64,000 bases of DNA from Vibrio salilacus (GTDB taxonomy: Bacteria > Pseudomonadota > Gammaproteobacteria > Enterobacterales > Vibrionaceae), in assembly GCF_002811245.1 (NCBI RefSeq), contig NZ_NIVQ01000007.1, forward strand, positions 62,001 through 126,000, in the 5' to 3' direction. The position numbers were made by a program, and so were the translations under genes. Below are positions 24,564 to 34,542 of the stretch, one piece after another. Each line of letters starts with the position of its first letter. Within the stretch, counting starts at the first letter, position 1. The notes beneath the pieces are model-generated. The model did not search any database, had not been told where the DNA came from, and saw nothing but the letters and a program-made list of their open reading frames with translations.

Positions 24564-27074
24564 ATGACCAAAATAAATACTGAAACCGAAACTGTTGTTA
24601 AAAAAATACTTCCTTACCTAAAACGAAGAGGTTATGACCTTGTTGATGATCTGGATTTCGAAACGGGTGTTTCTGTTACTGATCGCTATACCAAAGGATA
24701 CATAGACATACTTGTTACTTGTGGTAAAAAGAAGCCTGTATTTCTAATAGAAGCAAAAAAAATATCTAAAAAGTTAACAGCTAAAGATAGAGATCAGGCT
24801 ATTGCATATGCAACATCAAAAGAAGTAAATGTCCCATTCGTTGTTGTAACGAATGGTATTGATATTCAATGTTTCAACTCAGCTAACAAAAATAGAATAT
24901 TATGGGATGGAAATGTACAAGATAAAATCCCAACAAAGGAGCAACTCAAAAAGGTAGTTACTACTCTTAAAGCAAATCCTCATGAAACTATTATAAAAAT
25001 ATCTAATGATGTGAGTTTGCCATTTCGTCCAGGGCTTGCACTGCGCCAGCTTAATTCAATGTTTTACAAATGTCATAGTGCAATTCGAAAGATTGAAAAA
25101 AATGAAGAGAATGCGTTTTCAGACTTCTCGAAGTTATTATTTTTAAAATTATTAGAAGAGAAAGAAGATCTAGAAGAAGATTTTAAACTCCCTTATTCAT
25201 ATAGATTTCATGAATTAGCATTAAAACCAGCTAGTGAAGCAGATCAAGTAAAAGATTCTATCCTTAGCATGATAAAACAAATCGTTGATGAAAGAGCATA
25301 CGGTGAAGTTTTACAAGATAAAATAAAACTTAAAAACCCTAAAACATTTCAATATATCGTAAAAGAGCTTTCTTCTGTTTCTTTTTGTGACTGTAGTCTT
25401 GATTCAAAAGGGGCTTCATTTGAATATTTTGTTCGAGCAACATTGAAAGGGAAGAAACTAGGTCAGTACTTTACACCACGAGAGTTAGTACAAGCGATGC
25501 TGGCTATCGTTGGTCAGAAAAAAATTGTTAATGCTGTTATTTCTGGAACCGGAATAAAAATTCTAGATCCAGCCTGTGGTACAGGAGGTTTCTTAGTATT
25601 TTTAATGCAAGATACCTTACAGAAAGTCACAGAAATGTATAATTCTAGAGAAATAAATGCCACTACTTTCCAGCGCTCTCGAAAAGCGATTAAAGAAGAG
25701 ATATTTTTCGGCTCAGATGCAAATGATGGTGTTGCTGCATCGGCTAAAATGAATATGATAATTGCAGGCGATGGCCACACAAATATTCAACATGAAGATA
25801 GCCTTAGCAGAAATGCAAAAAACTGGAGTGTGGACAAAGCTGACTGTGATTTAATCCTAACTAATCCACCATTTGGTACTTCGGAAACAGACTCTCTAAC
25901 CAATGAGGATTGGGAACAATTCGATATTAGAAGTGGGAAAGGCCAGCATCTTTTCTTACAGAAAATGGTTTTATCTTTAAAACCCGGCTCAGGAGAGTTT
26001 TGTACTGTAATTGATGAAGGTGTATTAAATAATGAAAACTCGGCACCATTAAGAAAGTGGTTAATGCAACAATGCCGCCTTATTGGTGTTTTTAATCTTC
26101 CAAATGAAACTTTTAAGCCTAATAAAATAAATGTCAAATCAAGCTTGCTATATTTTGAACGTAGAGCTCAACCAGACACTGACTTTGAAGACAATTATAA
26201 AGTTACTGTATGCAAAGTTGATTCACTAGGCTATCAAGGTTCGGGAGATAAAATAAGAGGCTTCAAACTAAACGAATTTTTAGAACAATTAGCTAAAGAA
26301 GTATTTAACCACGATAAGTCCAGTCATAGAAATGGTTATTGTTGGGAAGCATTTGATATTGATTCAAAAGACATCGTTAATGATTCAACATGTAGATTTG
26401 ATTTTAAATACTGGAATACTGAAACACGGAATAAAATCGAAGAAATTTATAAAGAACATAAAACTAAAGTCTCAGACATAAATACTATTATAACCTCAAG
26501 AGGCAAAAGCCCGTCAGCCGATAATTATGTTGATGAAGAGGAAGGTTATGCGGTTGTTATAAAGTCAGGAAGTAATATTAGTAAGCAAGGAACAATCATT
26601 CTTGACGGCGCTGACTGGATAGAAAAGTCGGTGTATGACGATTTTCTAGATCAAGCCGCAACCGCAGGCGAAAATCGGAATCTAATTAAAAAAGGGGATG
26701 TGTTACTGTCATCAACAGGCGATGGAACACTCGGAAAAGCTGCCGTATTTGATTTAGATATACCAGCAATAGCTGATGGGCATGTAACTATAATCCGTGT
26801 GGACAAAAAGAAAATTGACCCTTACTATCTGTGTGATTACTTGAGAGCAGGTTTCGGAGCAATTCAAGTTGAAAGGTTTTACACAGGCTCTACAGGAATG
26901 ATTGAACTAACAACAGACCAAGTTGATGCTATTGTTATAGATTTGAGAGAAAATATTAAAGAACAAAGAGCATTATCAAAGCAAGTTAGACAATTAGAGA
27001 AAAAGTACTTAAATACATTACAGGGCGCAGATCTTATAAAAGAACAAGCGGGTAATGTACTGATGGATATATAA
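24564..27074 (+). CDS. Single-chain restriction-modification enzyme (type IIG-like: nuclease, N6-methylase, specificity domain)
   Basis: An 836-aa protein that appears to hold a whole R-M system. Residues 1-130 are an HsdR_N-like PD-(D/E)xK nuclease (GYIDILVTC with D48; FLIEAKK with E63 and K65). Residues about 170-560 are an N6-adenine methylase of the HsdM type: motif I DPACGTGGF (D335) and motif IV NPPF (434-437). Residues about 600-836 look like an HsdS half with one target-recognition domain (ITSRGKSPSADNY, DVLLSSTGDGTLGKA). No separate hsdR, helicase or hsdS gene is near. It is more AT-rich than its neighbours, which suggests separate acquisition. It probably protects against phage. Confidence 0.85.
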   Translation: MTKINTETETVVKKILPYLKRRGYDLVDDLDFETGVSVTDRYTKGYIDILVTCGKKKPVFLIEAKKISKKLTAKDRDQAIAYATSKEVNVPFVVVTNGIDIQCFNSANKNRILWDGNVQDKIPTKEQLKKVVTTLKANPHETIIKISNDVSLPFRPGLALRQLNSMFYKCHSAIRKIEKNEENAFSDFSKLLFLKLLEEKEDLEEDFKLPYSYRFHELALKPASEADQVKDSILSMIKQIVDERAYGEVLQDKIKLKNPKTFQYIVKELSSVSFCDCSLDSKGASFEYFVRATLKGKKLGQYFTPRELVQAMLAIVGQKKIVNAVISGTGIKILDPACGTGGFLVFLMQDTLQKVTEMYNSREINATTFQRSRKAIKEEIFFGSDANDGVAASAKMNMIIAGDGHTNIQHEDSLSRNAKNWSVDKADCDLILTNPPFGTSETDSLTNEDWEQFDIRSGKGQHLFLQKMVLSLKPGSGEFCTVIDEGVLNNENSAPLRKWLMQQCRLIGVFNLPNETFKPNKINVKSSLLYFERRAQPDTDFEDNYKVTVCKVDSLGYQGSGDKIRGFKLNEFLEQLAKEVFNHDKSSHRNGYCWEAFDIDSKDIVNDSTCRFDFKYWNTETRNKIEEIYKEHKTKVSDINTIITSRGKSPSADNYVDEEEGYAVVIKSGSNISKQGTIILDGADWIEKSVYDDFLDQAATAGENRNLIKKGDVLLSSTGDGTLGKAAVFDLDIPAIADGHVTIIRVDKKKIDPYYLCDYLRAGFGAIQVERFYTGSTGMIELTTDQVDAIVIDLRENIKEQRALSKQVRQLEKKYLNTLQGADLIKEQAGNVLMDI

Positions 27075-27080
27075 ATCAGA

Positions 27081-27108
27081 ATTCAGGGGGAATAGCTTCC
27101 CCCTGAAT
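27081..27108. terminator. Bidirectional terminator between the R-M gene and the integrase
   Basis: A perfect 12-bp stem, ATTCAGGGGGAA/TTCCCCCTGAAT, with a TAGC loop lies between the convergent R-M and integrase genes. It is just past the R-M stop and just before the integrase stop. Confidence 0.85.
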
Positions 27109-27113
27109 ATCAA

Positions 27114-28301
27114 CTATAAAATCCACTCATCAATCATGTCGGCCCAGTCCTGTAGCATTGATGCACGTTGCTCTCGATACTCAGCTTTGTTGTAAACCGC
27201 CCTTACCCCTTTCTGTTCGTGCGCCAGGCATTTTTCTATCCAATCCGTGTTGTATCCAGCCTCATGCAGCAAAGTGCTCGCAGTTCGACGCAGGTCATGC
27301 GGCCCAAACTTACTTAAGGACTGACCATCTTTCTGAGCAGCTTTATACGTCAATGCCAATACTCGATTCATCGTTGCACTACTCATTGGGGCATCTGAGT
27401 CATAACGGGAAGGAAGAATGTAATCAGAACCACCGGCAAATGTCTTCAAGGCGATCAGAATGTCCATCGCCTGGCGTGATAAAAATACTAGGTGAGGGTT
27501 ACGCCGTTTCATCCTCTCTTTAGGTATCGTCCACAACGCTTCGCTAAAGTTAATTTCGCTCCAGGTTGCATTGGTTAATTCGCTTTTACGTACCATAGTC
27601 AGCAATAGCAACTTTACCGCAGCACGAATCGAAGGCGTGGTTCCTACCTTTTCCATATAGCGGTACATCAAACCAATCTCAGCCGGTGTTAACGTTCGGT
27701 CTCTTGGCTCAAACCGCGCGATACTTGCGGGCCTCACCAGGTCTGCCGGGTTCTCAACTTTCTGCCCTCTCTCAATCGCCCATCGATACACCTGGAGTAC
27801 AATATCACGTGTGTGTACAGCCGTTGCCGGCGCTCCACGCTCTACTATCGTGTCAGTTAGTGCTCGTAGATCTTCATGGGTGATTTCGGTCAGCTTCTGA
27901 TTGCCAAATTTGCCCTCTAACTCTCGGGCATAGACTGAGCGACGCATATCCCGGGTAGAATCGGCCATCTGATAACCACGCAACCATTTCTGAGCCCAGG
28001 CACCAAATGTTTCAGCATCTTTCGTTCTCGCCTTCGCACGTGCTTTCTCTTTGGCCGGCGACTTTCCATCAGTAACCATTCTCTTCGCTTCATTGAGACG
28101 CTCACGCGCTTCTGCTAACGTGATGCCTCCTACTCCATAGCGACCAAAGGTAATGGTTTCTTGTCTTCCATTGATCGAGTAGTTGTAGCGAAAAGAAATA
28201 GAGCCCGCAGTGGTCACAGCAACATAGAGGCCATCACGGTCATTGACTTTGTAAAGCTTATCTTTGGGTTTGAGATTGCGTAGCTTGGTATCAGTGAGCA
28301 T
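27114..28301 (-). CDS. int: P4-type tyrosine integrase
   Basis: A 395-aa site-specific recombinase. It has an N-terminal DUF4102-type arm-binding domain (MLTDTKLRNLKPKDKLYKVN, then ITFGRYGVGGITLAEARE). A SAM-like core-binding domain follows. The catalytic domain has Arg in LLLLTMVRKSELTNATW, the HxxR box in GPHDLRRTASTLLHEAG, and the nucleophile Tyr in HEQKGVRAVYNKAEY. It reads away from guaA and lies about 300 bp from attR. It should catalyse integration at, and with the AlpA-like factor excision from, the guaA 3' end. Confidence 0.95.
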   Translation of the reverse strand: MLTDTKLRNLKPKDKLYKVNDRDGLYVAVTTAGSISFRYNYSINGRQETITFGRYGVGGITLAEARERLNEAKRMVTDGKSPAKEKARAKARTKDAETFGAWAQKWLRGYQMADSTRDMRRSVYARELEGKFGNQKLTEITHEDLRALTDTIVERGAPATAVHTRDIVLQVYRWAIERGQKVENPADLVRPASIARFEPRDRTLTPAEIGLMYRYMEKVGTTPSIRAAVKLLLLTMVRKSELTNATWSEINFSEALWTIPKERMKRRNPHLVFLSRQAMDILIALKTFAGGSDYILPSRYDSDAPMSSATMNRVLALTYKAAQKDGQSLSKFGPHDLRRTASTLLHEAGYNTDWIEKCLAHEQKGVRAVYNKAEYREQRASMLQDWADMIDEWIL

Positions 28302-28608
28302 GTTTCGACCTATTATTATTGTTTGATACCATGCTGAAAAACCTCTAAAAAACTAGAGATTAATCTTTACAAAACAGATAGATATATAAATTTAATACCA
28401 TGCCCCATCAAAAACACTCAGCATGGTATCGGGCGTAATCCATGGCATTACCGATGAATCATACCCATCAAAATACCACGGTCAAACCGTGCTTGGTGTT
28501 GCCAGACATTGCCAAAAATGACTAAGCCAAAAACAAAAAAAGTCCGCAATTACGCGGACTTAAGTATGATTTAGTGCCTGTTAATGCCAGACCTTTCTTA
28601 AAGGAGGA
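28302..28608. other. attR arm region with inverted repeats and a replacement guaA terminator
   Basis: No gene. A 12-bp sequence, GATACCATGCTG (28325-28336), recurs as its exact inverse at 28419-28430; a third copy of ATACCATGC is at 28395-28403. These are candidate integrase arm sites or operators of the int promoter. A smaller hairpin, CACGGT/ACCGTG, is near 28475-28489. The terminator at 28534-28560 is listed apart. Confidence 0.6.
28534..28560 (-). terminator. Terminator for guaA carried by the element
   Basis: Read on the minus strand, AGTCCGC-GTAATT-GCGGACT is followed by seven T residues. It lies about 50 bp after the guaA stop codon, inside the element, and replaces the terminator that the insertion moved to 11124. 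Confidence 0.88.
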
Positions 28609-28622
28609 TTATTCCCACTCGA
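28609..28622. repeat. attR core within the guaA 3' end
   Basis: TTATTCCCACTCGA, identical to attL. It covers the last four codons and the stop of guaA (EWE-stop on the minus strand), so insertion leaves the enzyme sequence unchanged. Confidence 0.9.
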
Positions 28623-30162
28623 TCGTCGCTGGCGGCTTACCGGAAATGTCGTAAACGACACGGGAAATACCTTCAACTTCGTTGATAATGCGGTTAGACA
28701 CCTTACCTAGGAAGTCATATGGCAGGTGTGCCCAATGTGCGGTCATAAAGTCGATGGTTTCAACTGCACGCAGTGATACAACCCAATCGTACTTACGGCC
28801 ATCGCCCATCACACCTACAGAGCGAACGGGTAGGAATACCGTGAACGCTTGAGAGACTTTGTTGTATAGGTCTGCAGCGTGTAGCTCTTCTATAAAAATA
28901 GCATCAGCGCGACGTAACAAGTCACAGTACTCTTTCTTCACCTCACCCAGAACACGCACACCAAGACCTGGACCTGGGAACGGATGGCGATAAAGCATGT
29001 TGTATGGCAAGCCAAGCTCGAGACCAATCTTACGCACTTCATCTTTGAACAGCTCACGCAGCGGCTCAACCAGTCCCATATCCATGTCATCAGGCAGACC
29101 GCCGACATTATGGTGTGATTTGATCACGTGCGCTTTACCTGTTTTAGAGGCAGCAGATTCAATAACGTCTGGGTAGATGGTTCCCTGAGCTAGCCATTTC
29201 GCATTCTTTAGTTTCTTCGATTCTTCATCGAAGACATCAACAAAAACATGACCGATAGTCTTACGTTTCTGTTCTGGATCCGATTGGCCTTCTAGCGCAT
29301 CAAGAAAACGATCTTCGGCATCAATTTTAATAATCTTCAAGCCAAACTGGTCACCAAACATATCCATAACTTGCTCACCTTCGTTGAGACGAAGTAAGCC
29401 GTTATCAACAAAGACACAAGTCAGCTTATCGCCGATAGCACGGTGAACGAGCATTGCAACGACAGATGAGTCAACACCACCAGACAGGCCTAGTATAACT
29501 TCATCATCACCGACTTGCTCTTTAATACGAGCAACCGCATCTTCGATGATTGATTCAGAAGTCCATAGGCGCTCACAGCCACACACACCAAGAACAAAGT
29601 TCTCTAGCATTTGCAGGCCTTGCTTAGTATGAGTGACTTCTGGGTGGAACTGTACGCCGTAGTATTTCTTCTCTTCATTGGCCATTGCAGCGTAAGGACA
29701 GGTGTCTGTCTGGGCTACTTTGACGAAATCGGCTGGAATTTCGACCACTTTATCGCCGTGGCTCATCCAAACATCTTGAGTCGCTTCAAGATCTTTAAAT
29801 AATGCAGATTCACCTGACACTTTCACTTGAGCGTAGCCGAACTCACGTTCGTTAGAGCCCGCAACTTTACCACCGAGCTGCTCTGCCATGGTTTGCATGC
29901 CGTAACACACACCCAGTACAGGAACACCTGAATCAAAAACATATTGAGGTGCACGTGGAGAGTTGTGTTCTGTTACGCTTTCAGGGCCACCAGAAAGGAT
30001 GATGCCATCAGGGTTGAATTCACGAATATCCGCTTCTTCAACATCCCAGCTCCAAAGTTCACAGTAAACGCCGATTTCACGTACGCGGCGCGCTACTAAT
30101 TGAGTGTACTGAGAACCGAAGTCCAAAATCAGAATACGTTGGTCATGAATATTTTTAGTCAT
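28609..30162 (-). CDS. guaA: GMP synthase (glutamine-hydrolysing)
   Basis: The 517-aa enzyme that turns XMP, ATP and glutamine into GMP in the cytoplasm. The class I amidotransferase domain has the nucleophile in GVCYGMQ and HPEVTHT. The ATP-pyrophosphatase domain has the P-loop [11 protein letters not shown]. The C-terminal dimerisation domain ends IEWE. It is full length. It is downstream of guaB, with a PurR-box-like site in the 125-bp gap, so it may have its own promoter. Its 3' end is the attachment site of the element. Confidence 0.98.
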   Translation of the reverse strand: MTKNIHDQRILILDFGSQYTQLVARRVREIGVYCELWSWDVEEADIREFNPDGIILSGGPESVTEHNSPRAPQYVFDSGVPVLGVCYGMQTMAEQLGGKVAGSNEREFGYAQVKVSGESALFKDLEATQDVWMSHGDKVVEIPADFVKVAQTDTCPYAAMANEEKKYYGVQFHPEVTHTKQGLQMLENFVLGVCGCERLWTSESIIEDAVARIKEQVGDDEVILGLSGGVDSSVVAMLVHRAIGDKLTCVFVDNGLLRLNEGEQVMDMFGDQFGLKIIKIDAEDRFLDALEGQSDPEQKRKTIGHVFVDVFDEESKKLKNAKWLAQGTIYPDVIESAASKTGKAHVIKSHHNVGGLPDDMDMGLVEPLRELFKDEVRKIGLELGLPYNMLYRHPFPGPGLGVRVLGEVKKEYCDLLRRADAIFIEELHAADLYNKVSQAFTVFLPVRSVGVMGDGRKYDWVVSLRAVETIDFMTAHWAHLPYDFLGKVSNRIINEVEGISRVVYDISGKPPATIEWE

Positions 30163-30236
30163 TTTGAGCAGTCTTTTTAGGCTAAGTGATTAAAACGGAG
30201 GCGAGTTTACTCACCTCTTCTTAATGCTTCAAGGAA

Positions 30237-30252
30237 AAGCAAACGTTTACGT
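30237..30252. promoter_or_regulatory. PurR-box-like site upstream of guaA
   Basis: AAGCAAACGTTTACGT is close to the E. coli PurR operator ACGCAAACGTTTTCGT. It lies 75-90 bp upstream of the guaA start and just after the guaB stop. It suggests purine repression of guaA from its own promoter. Confidence 0.6.
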
Positions 30253-30287
30253 AAAGTTCTTGCATAGCAAAAACTCGTCAACGCTGG

Positions 30288-31751
30288 TTAACCCAAACGG
30301 TAGTTTGGCGCTTCCTTGGTGATTTGGACATCGTGTACGTGAGACTCTTTCATACCAGCACCAGAGATGCGGACAAATTCAGCTTTAGTGCGCATTTCTT
30401 CGATCGTTGGTGAACCTGTTAGGCCCATACTTGAACGAAGACCGCCCATTTGTTGATGCACGATCTCTTTTAGGCGACCTTTGTAAGCGATACGGCCTTC
30501 GATGCCTTCAGGAACAAGTTTGTCTGCAGCATTGTCAGACTGGAAGTAACGATCAGATGAACCTTGAGACATTGCACCTAGTGAGCCCATACCACGGTAA
30601 GACTTGTATGAACGACCGTTATATAGAATGACTTCGCCCGGCGCTTCTTCAGTACCGGCAAACATCGAACCGACCATAACGCATGATGCGCCAGCGACAA
30701 TCGCTTTACAGATATCACCTGAGAAACGGATACCACCATCAGCAATCACTGGGATGCCGTGTTGATTGGCCACTTCAGCCGCATCGGCAATAGCCGTAAC
30801 TTGAGGAACGCCAACACCAGTTACAATACGAGTAGTACAAATAGAACCAGGGCCGATACCCACTTTGACTGCGCTAACACCAGCATCGATAAGCGCTTTA
30901 GCGCCTGCGCCAGTTGCAACGTTACCACCGATGATGTCGAGATCTGGGTAAGCGGCACGAGTTTCACGAATGCGGTTTAGTACCCCTTCAGAATGACCAT
31001 GTGAAGAGTCAATCAGCAGTACGTCAACACCCGCTTCAACCAAAGCCGCAACACGCTCTTCGTTTCCGGCACCTGCACCAACGGCGGCACCGACGCGCAA
31101 GCTGCCACGCTCATCTTTACAAGCGTTTGGTTTACTTTCTGCTTTGTGGAAGTCTTTCGCTGTGATCATACCGGTCAGTTGGAACTCATCGTTCACTACC
31201 AATACTTTCTCTACGCGCGCTTTGTGCATTTTCTCTTGGACTTCTTCACGAGTAGCCCCTTCTTTCACTGCGGCAAGGCGCTCTTTTGGCGTCATCACAA
31301 CATCAACTTTCTTAGAAAGGTCAGTGACAAAGCGAACATCACGGCCGGTGATAATACCAACCAGCTCGTTAGTATCAGTGACGACAGGGAAACCGGCAAA
31401 ACCGTGCTTTTCAGTTAGAGCGATAACATCTGCGATAGTGGCATCAGGATTTATGGTTACTGGGTGAGAAACCACACCCGCTTCATAAATCTTAACTTGG
31501 TGAACCATTTGAGCCTGCTGCTCAATAGACATGTTTTTATGAATAAAACCAATGCCGCCTTCCTGCGCAAGAGCGATAGCGAGACGAGCTTCCGTCACGG
31601 TATCCATAGATGCAGAAACCATTGGAATATTTAAAGTGATATTTTTCGTCAACTGAGTGCGAAGATCAGCTGTGTTTGGGAGAACGGTGGAGTGTGCTGG
31701 CACAAGCAGTACGTCGTCGAATGTCAGCGCTTCTTTGGCAATTCTTAGCAT
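30288..31751 (-). CDS. guaB: IMP dehydrogenase
   Basis: The 487-aa enzyme oxidising IMP to XMP with NAD+, the step that commits to GMP. The start ATG 31751 gives [20 protein letters not shown], matching E. coli GuaB; the frame upstream is not conserved. Two CBS domains lie at about 95-200. The catalytic loop has the active Cys in [15 protein letters not shown], and the flap ends [14 protein letters not shown]. It precedes guaA and is divergent from xseA. Confidence 0.98.
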   Translation of the reverse strand: MLRIAKEALTFDDVLLVPAHSTVLPNTADLRTQLTKNITLNIPMVSASMDTVTEARLAIALAQEGGIGFIHKNMSIEQQAQMVHQVKIYEAGVVSHPVTINPDATIADVIALTEKHGFAGFPVVTDTNELVGIITGRDVRFVTDLSKKVDVVMTPKERLAAVKEGATREEVQEKMHKARVEKVLVVNDEFQLTGMITAKDFHKAESKPNACKDERGSLRVGAAVGAGAGNEERVAALVEAGVDVLLIDSSHGHSEGVLNRIRETRAAYPDLDIIGGNVATGAGAKALIDAGVSAVKVGIGPGSICTTRIVTGVGVPQVTAIADAAEVANQHGIPVIADGGIRFSGDICKAIVAGASCVMVGSMFAGTEEAPGEVILYNGRSYKSYRGMGSLGAMSQGSSDRYFQSDNAADKLVPEGIEGRIAYKGRLKEIVHQQMGGLRSSMGLTGSPTIEEMRTKAEFVRISGAGMKESHVHDVQITKEAPNYRLG

Positions 31752-31983
31752 TTGCAATATCTCACAATTAGAGGAGTAAAAAGAATAATCCGGTCTCATC
31801 GTTTCGCATAATGAGGGCAGTAAGCTTGGGAAACTCAGCTGCATTTGGATTAGATATTGCGGACGGATTATACGGCCTGAGCAATCGCTTGGCTACACAT
31901 TTTTATATTTTTAATTTGCATTTACCCCCTTGCTATGTATTATATTACCGCTAATTTCCATACTCACGCCCAAGAGATTAGCT

Positions 31984-33315
31984 GTGTCTTCTCTGACCAA
32001 TCAAAATATCTTCACTGTTTCTCGTCTCAATGCCGAAGTGCGTTTACTCCTTGAAAACGAAATGGGGATTGTTTGGTTAGTGGGCGAGATCTCAAACTTC
32101 TCAGCACCCGTTTCAGGACACTGGTATCTGACGCTGAAAGACTCACGTGCTCAAGTCAAATGTGCCATGTTCCGTGGCAACAATCGTCGTGTCACCTTCA
32201 AGCCTCAAAACGGCAATCAAGTGCTAGTTAAAGCCCGCCTTTCATTGTATGAGCCTCGTGGTGACTATCAGTTGATCATTGACAGTATGCAGCCTGAAGG
32301 AGACGGTCGACTGCAACAGCAGTTTGAAGAACTCAAGATGAAACTGGCCGCTGAAGGGCTGTTTGCTCAAACGAATAAGCGACCACTACCAGAACATCCT
32401 CAAACCGTCGGTATCATTACTTCAAAAACTGGCGCGGCACTGTTTGATATTCTTGATGTATTGAAACGTCGCGATCCATCGCTGCCGGTGGTGATTTATC
32501 CAACCATGGTTCAAGGCGAAGAGGCGGCAATCCAAATAGCCCAAGCAATTGGCCGAGCCAATAGTCGTAATGAGTGTGATGTATTAATTGTGGGTCGCGG
32601 TGGTGGTTCGTTAGAAGACTTGTGGTGCTTTAACAATGAAGTGTTAGCTCGGACCATTGCAGCCAGCCAGATCCCGATTATTAGTGCCGTGGGCCATGAA
32701 GTAGATGTAACCATCGCTGACTTCGTTGCTGATATGCGCGCGCCTACACCCTCTGCCGCCGCCGAGTTAGTCAGTCGTGACAACAGTCATAAAGATCAAG
32801 CGTTCAACGCTCGCCAACATAAACTCATCAGTGCGATGCGTCACTATCTGAGTGAACAAAAGCAGCAAGCCACCTCGTTACTGCATCGCTTGGATCGTCA
32901 ACATCCGAATAATCAACTGCAACGTCAGAGCCAACAGTTAGATGAATTAAACGCGCGTTTACAACGTGCAATAACTCAGTTATTGCGTTCTCATCAACAC
33001 AAAATTGAGCGCCAACAGCACAAAATGGCCCTTTATTCTCCGGTAAAACGTTTAGCGGCCCAACAAGCGAGTTTGCAAAGACTAGAGCAAAAACTGCTGG
33101 ATGCCATGGATAGAAAATTGCTCAACACACGTCATCAACTGGCATTGGCGGCTGAGAAACTTGATACCGTTAGCCCACTTGCAACATTAAAGCGTGGTTA
33201 TTCGATTACGCAAAACCAATCCGGTCAAGTCATTAGCCATGTGTCACAAACCAAAACGGGCGACACTTTGGTCACCCGCTTATCTGATGGCGAAATCCAC
33301 TCGACGGTTAATTAG
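31984..33315 (+). CDS. xseA: Exodeoxyribonuclease VII large subunit
   Basis: A 443-aa subunit of the ExoVII single-strand DNase (partner XseB is not in this window). The N-terminal OB-fold reads [20 protein letters not shown]. The core has [17 protein letters not shown] and the [14 protein letters not shown] motif, and the C-terminal half is a coiled coil. GTG 31984 is preferred over the ATG 54 bases upstream, since homologs begin at this point and AAGAGA precedes it. It is divergent from guaB. Its end overlaps the convergent yfgJ gene by four bases. Confidence 0.96.
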   Translation: MSSLTNQNIFTVSRLNAEVRLLLENEMGIVWLVGEISNFSAPVSGHWYLTLKDSRAQVKCAMFRGNNRRVTFKPQNGNQVLVKARLSLYEPRGDYQLIIDSMQPEGDGRLQQQFEELKMKLAAEGLFAQTNKRPLPEHPQTVGIITSKTGAALFDILDVLKRRDPSLPVVIYPTMVQGEEAAIQIAQAIGRANSRNECDVLIVGRGGGSLEDLWCFNNEVLARTIAASQIPIISAVGHEVDVTIADFVADMRAPTPSAAAELVSRDNSHKDQAFNARQHKLISAMRHYLSEQKQQATSLLHRLDRQHPNNQLQRQSQQLDELNARLQRAITQLLRSHQHKIERQQHKMALYSPVKRLAAQQASLQRLEQKLLDAMDRKLLNTRHQLALAAEKLDTVSPLATLKRGYSITQNQSGQVISHVSQTKTGDTLVTRLSDGEIHSTVN

Positions 33316-33536
33316 TCTAAAGGCTGGAACTCAAACTTCAGCCGAGATTTAGATTTAAGTTCATTACAACTACTGCAAAAATAGTTGGCAGCGCCACAGG
33401 CTTGAAGCTTTTCTAACTCAGCATGGCAATCGGGACAAAAGCCGACTTTCTTATAATCACGTTGACAAGCAGTACAATGATATTGCCCTGTCCATTCAAG
33501 CGCCTGATTGCAACTTGGGCAGTCGTTTTCGTTCAT
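33312..33536 (-). CDS. yfgJ: YfgJ-like double zinc-ribbon protein
   Basis: A 74-aa protein with four Cys pairs: CPSCNQ, CTACQ, CPDCH and CSSC, so it can form two zinc ribbons. E. coli YfgJ has the same size and also lies next to xseA. Its function is unknown. It is convergent with xseA with a four-base overlap. Confidence 0.88.
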   Translation of the reverse strand: MNENDCPSCNQALEWTGQYHCTACQRDYKKVGFCPDCHAELEKLQACGAANYFCSSCNELKSKSRLKFEFQPLD

Positions 33537-33616
33537 AGTAAGTAGCCCTCAATTAATCGTTCTATTGTCTCTTAATTTAACGGCTAACGCGATCAGTGTA
33601 TTGATCTGGCTCACAT

Positions 33617-33968
33617 TTATTGGTGTGTAATAGCGCTAAAAAAGTTCCAGTTAGGGTGTTGATTGATATCTTCAACCACCACAATTGTCTTTGAATAGGC
33701 GGCCCGCGCCACATTATCCAACAGTGGGTCCGATTACGATACCTTCCACCGCTTGATTATAAAAATCGGGTAAACTCGGCGCGTATTCGACATAGAGCTG
33801 TTCACTTTGCCTATCAAGGCGAAGAATCGACGCGCTACGCTCACCAAACCAGTTTTCAGAAAGATCGACAACCCGCCGATTGAGCTCTTCCTTGCCCATT
33901 CCTAATGCTAGTTTTGTGAGCAATTTATTGACTTCTCTGTGAGCGGTGAGAAGCTTGAGGTAACTCAT
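33617..33968 (-). pseudogene. Decayed GAF-domain protein
   Basis: The fragment begins MSYLKLLTAHREVNKLLTKL and runs as a GAF-type sensor domain (WFGERSASILRLD, then YAPSLPDFYNQAVEGIVIGP). It stops at VG-stop (33714-33716), where GAF proteins usually read VGSCG. In the next frame it goes on as AAYSKTIVVVEDINQHPNW, so a nonsense change and a one-base frameshift have broken it. No effector domain (GGDEF, kinase) remains. The original protein was probably a sensor enzyme. Confidence 0.75.
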
Positions 33969-34379
33969 TATGACTGACTCAATTTTTTTTATCATTACCA
34001 TACACGGTAGCATATGACATCATTTCATACGCTGATCATTACCTCAGTTACGTAATCATTGATAAAGATGGCAATGTATTCATCAAATCGAGAGAGAAGT
34101 GATCAAACTCAGATCGTCGGCTAAATCCAACTTGATCAGCGATCTACCCTTTAAAGAACATTTATATAACCACACACCGAAAGCATAAGTTACATGTGCT
34201 GCATTTGAATTTAAAGAAGCATAAAGTTTTGATATTGATTAAATAAAAACAATAATTCAGCATTTAATAAAAAGATCAACTTCATCAAGCTTGCGATTAC
34301 ATTGATGTGTTTTTCCAATTTATTGCTCGCTAGGGCTCTGTCTAATCAACTAGCAATGATGATTATGACTCGGTCGACG

Positions 34380-34533
34380 CTAAATTCTTGTCGGTCTCCC
34401 CACCTTGCCGTGAGCCAAGAATGCTTTAAGAGTGTTGTTATCGACAGACTGATCTAAATAACGTCTAGCGGTACTTTTACTGATAGCAAAACGAACTATG
34501 GCTCTGCCTGGGATCTTATGAAACCTTGATATG
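34380..34533 (-). pseudogene. Remnant of a CitB/DcuR-type response regulator (C-terminal HTH)
   Basis: The minus-strand frame reads KIPGRAIVRFAISKSTARRY, then LDQSVDNNTLKAFLAHGKVG and RPTRI-stop. The pattern SKSTARRYL...GKVGRP is that of the C-terminal helix-turn-helix of CitB/DcuR-type regulators. The receiver domain is gone and a stop lies just upstream. Confidence 0.65.
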
Positions 34534-34542
34534 TCGATCACT

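Larger units (their letters stand above)
11179..28622. mobile_element. Integrative mobilizable element in the 3' end of guaA (about 17.4 kb)
   Basis: The element is bounded by exact 14-bp direct repeats, TTATTCCCACTCGA, at 11179-11192 and 28609-28622. The right copy is the last 14 bp of guaA, including its stop codon. Inside are a tyrosine integrase beside the right end, an AlpA-like factor, RepA with iterons, an RP4-like oriT with traJ-traI, an isolated trbJ-K-L cluster, a DarTG-like module and a type IIG-like enzyme. There is no complete mating apparatus, so it is mobilizable rather than self-transmissible. Base composition is mosaic: the tra/trb part is GC-richer, the cargo AT-rich. Excision would leave an intact guaA next to its old terminator. 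Confidence 0.9.

Noticed and set aside
11179..28622. A complete ICE (self-transmissible element)
   Set aside because: Only trbJ, trbK, trbL, traI and traJ are found. There are no mating-pair ATPases, coupling protein, pilin or core-complex genes, so it cannot transfer alone.
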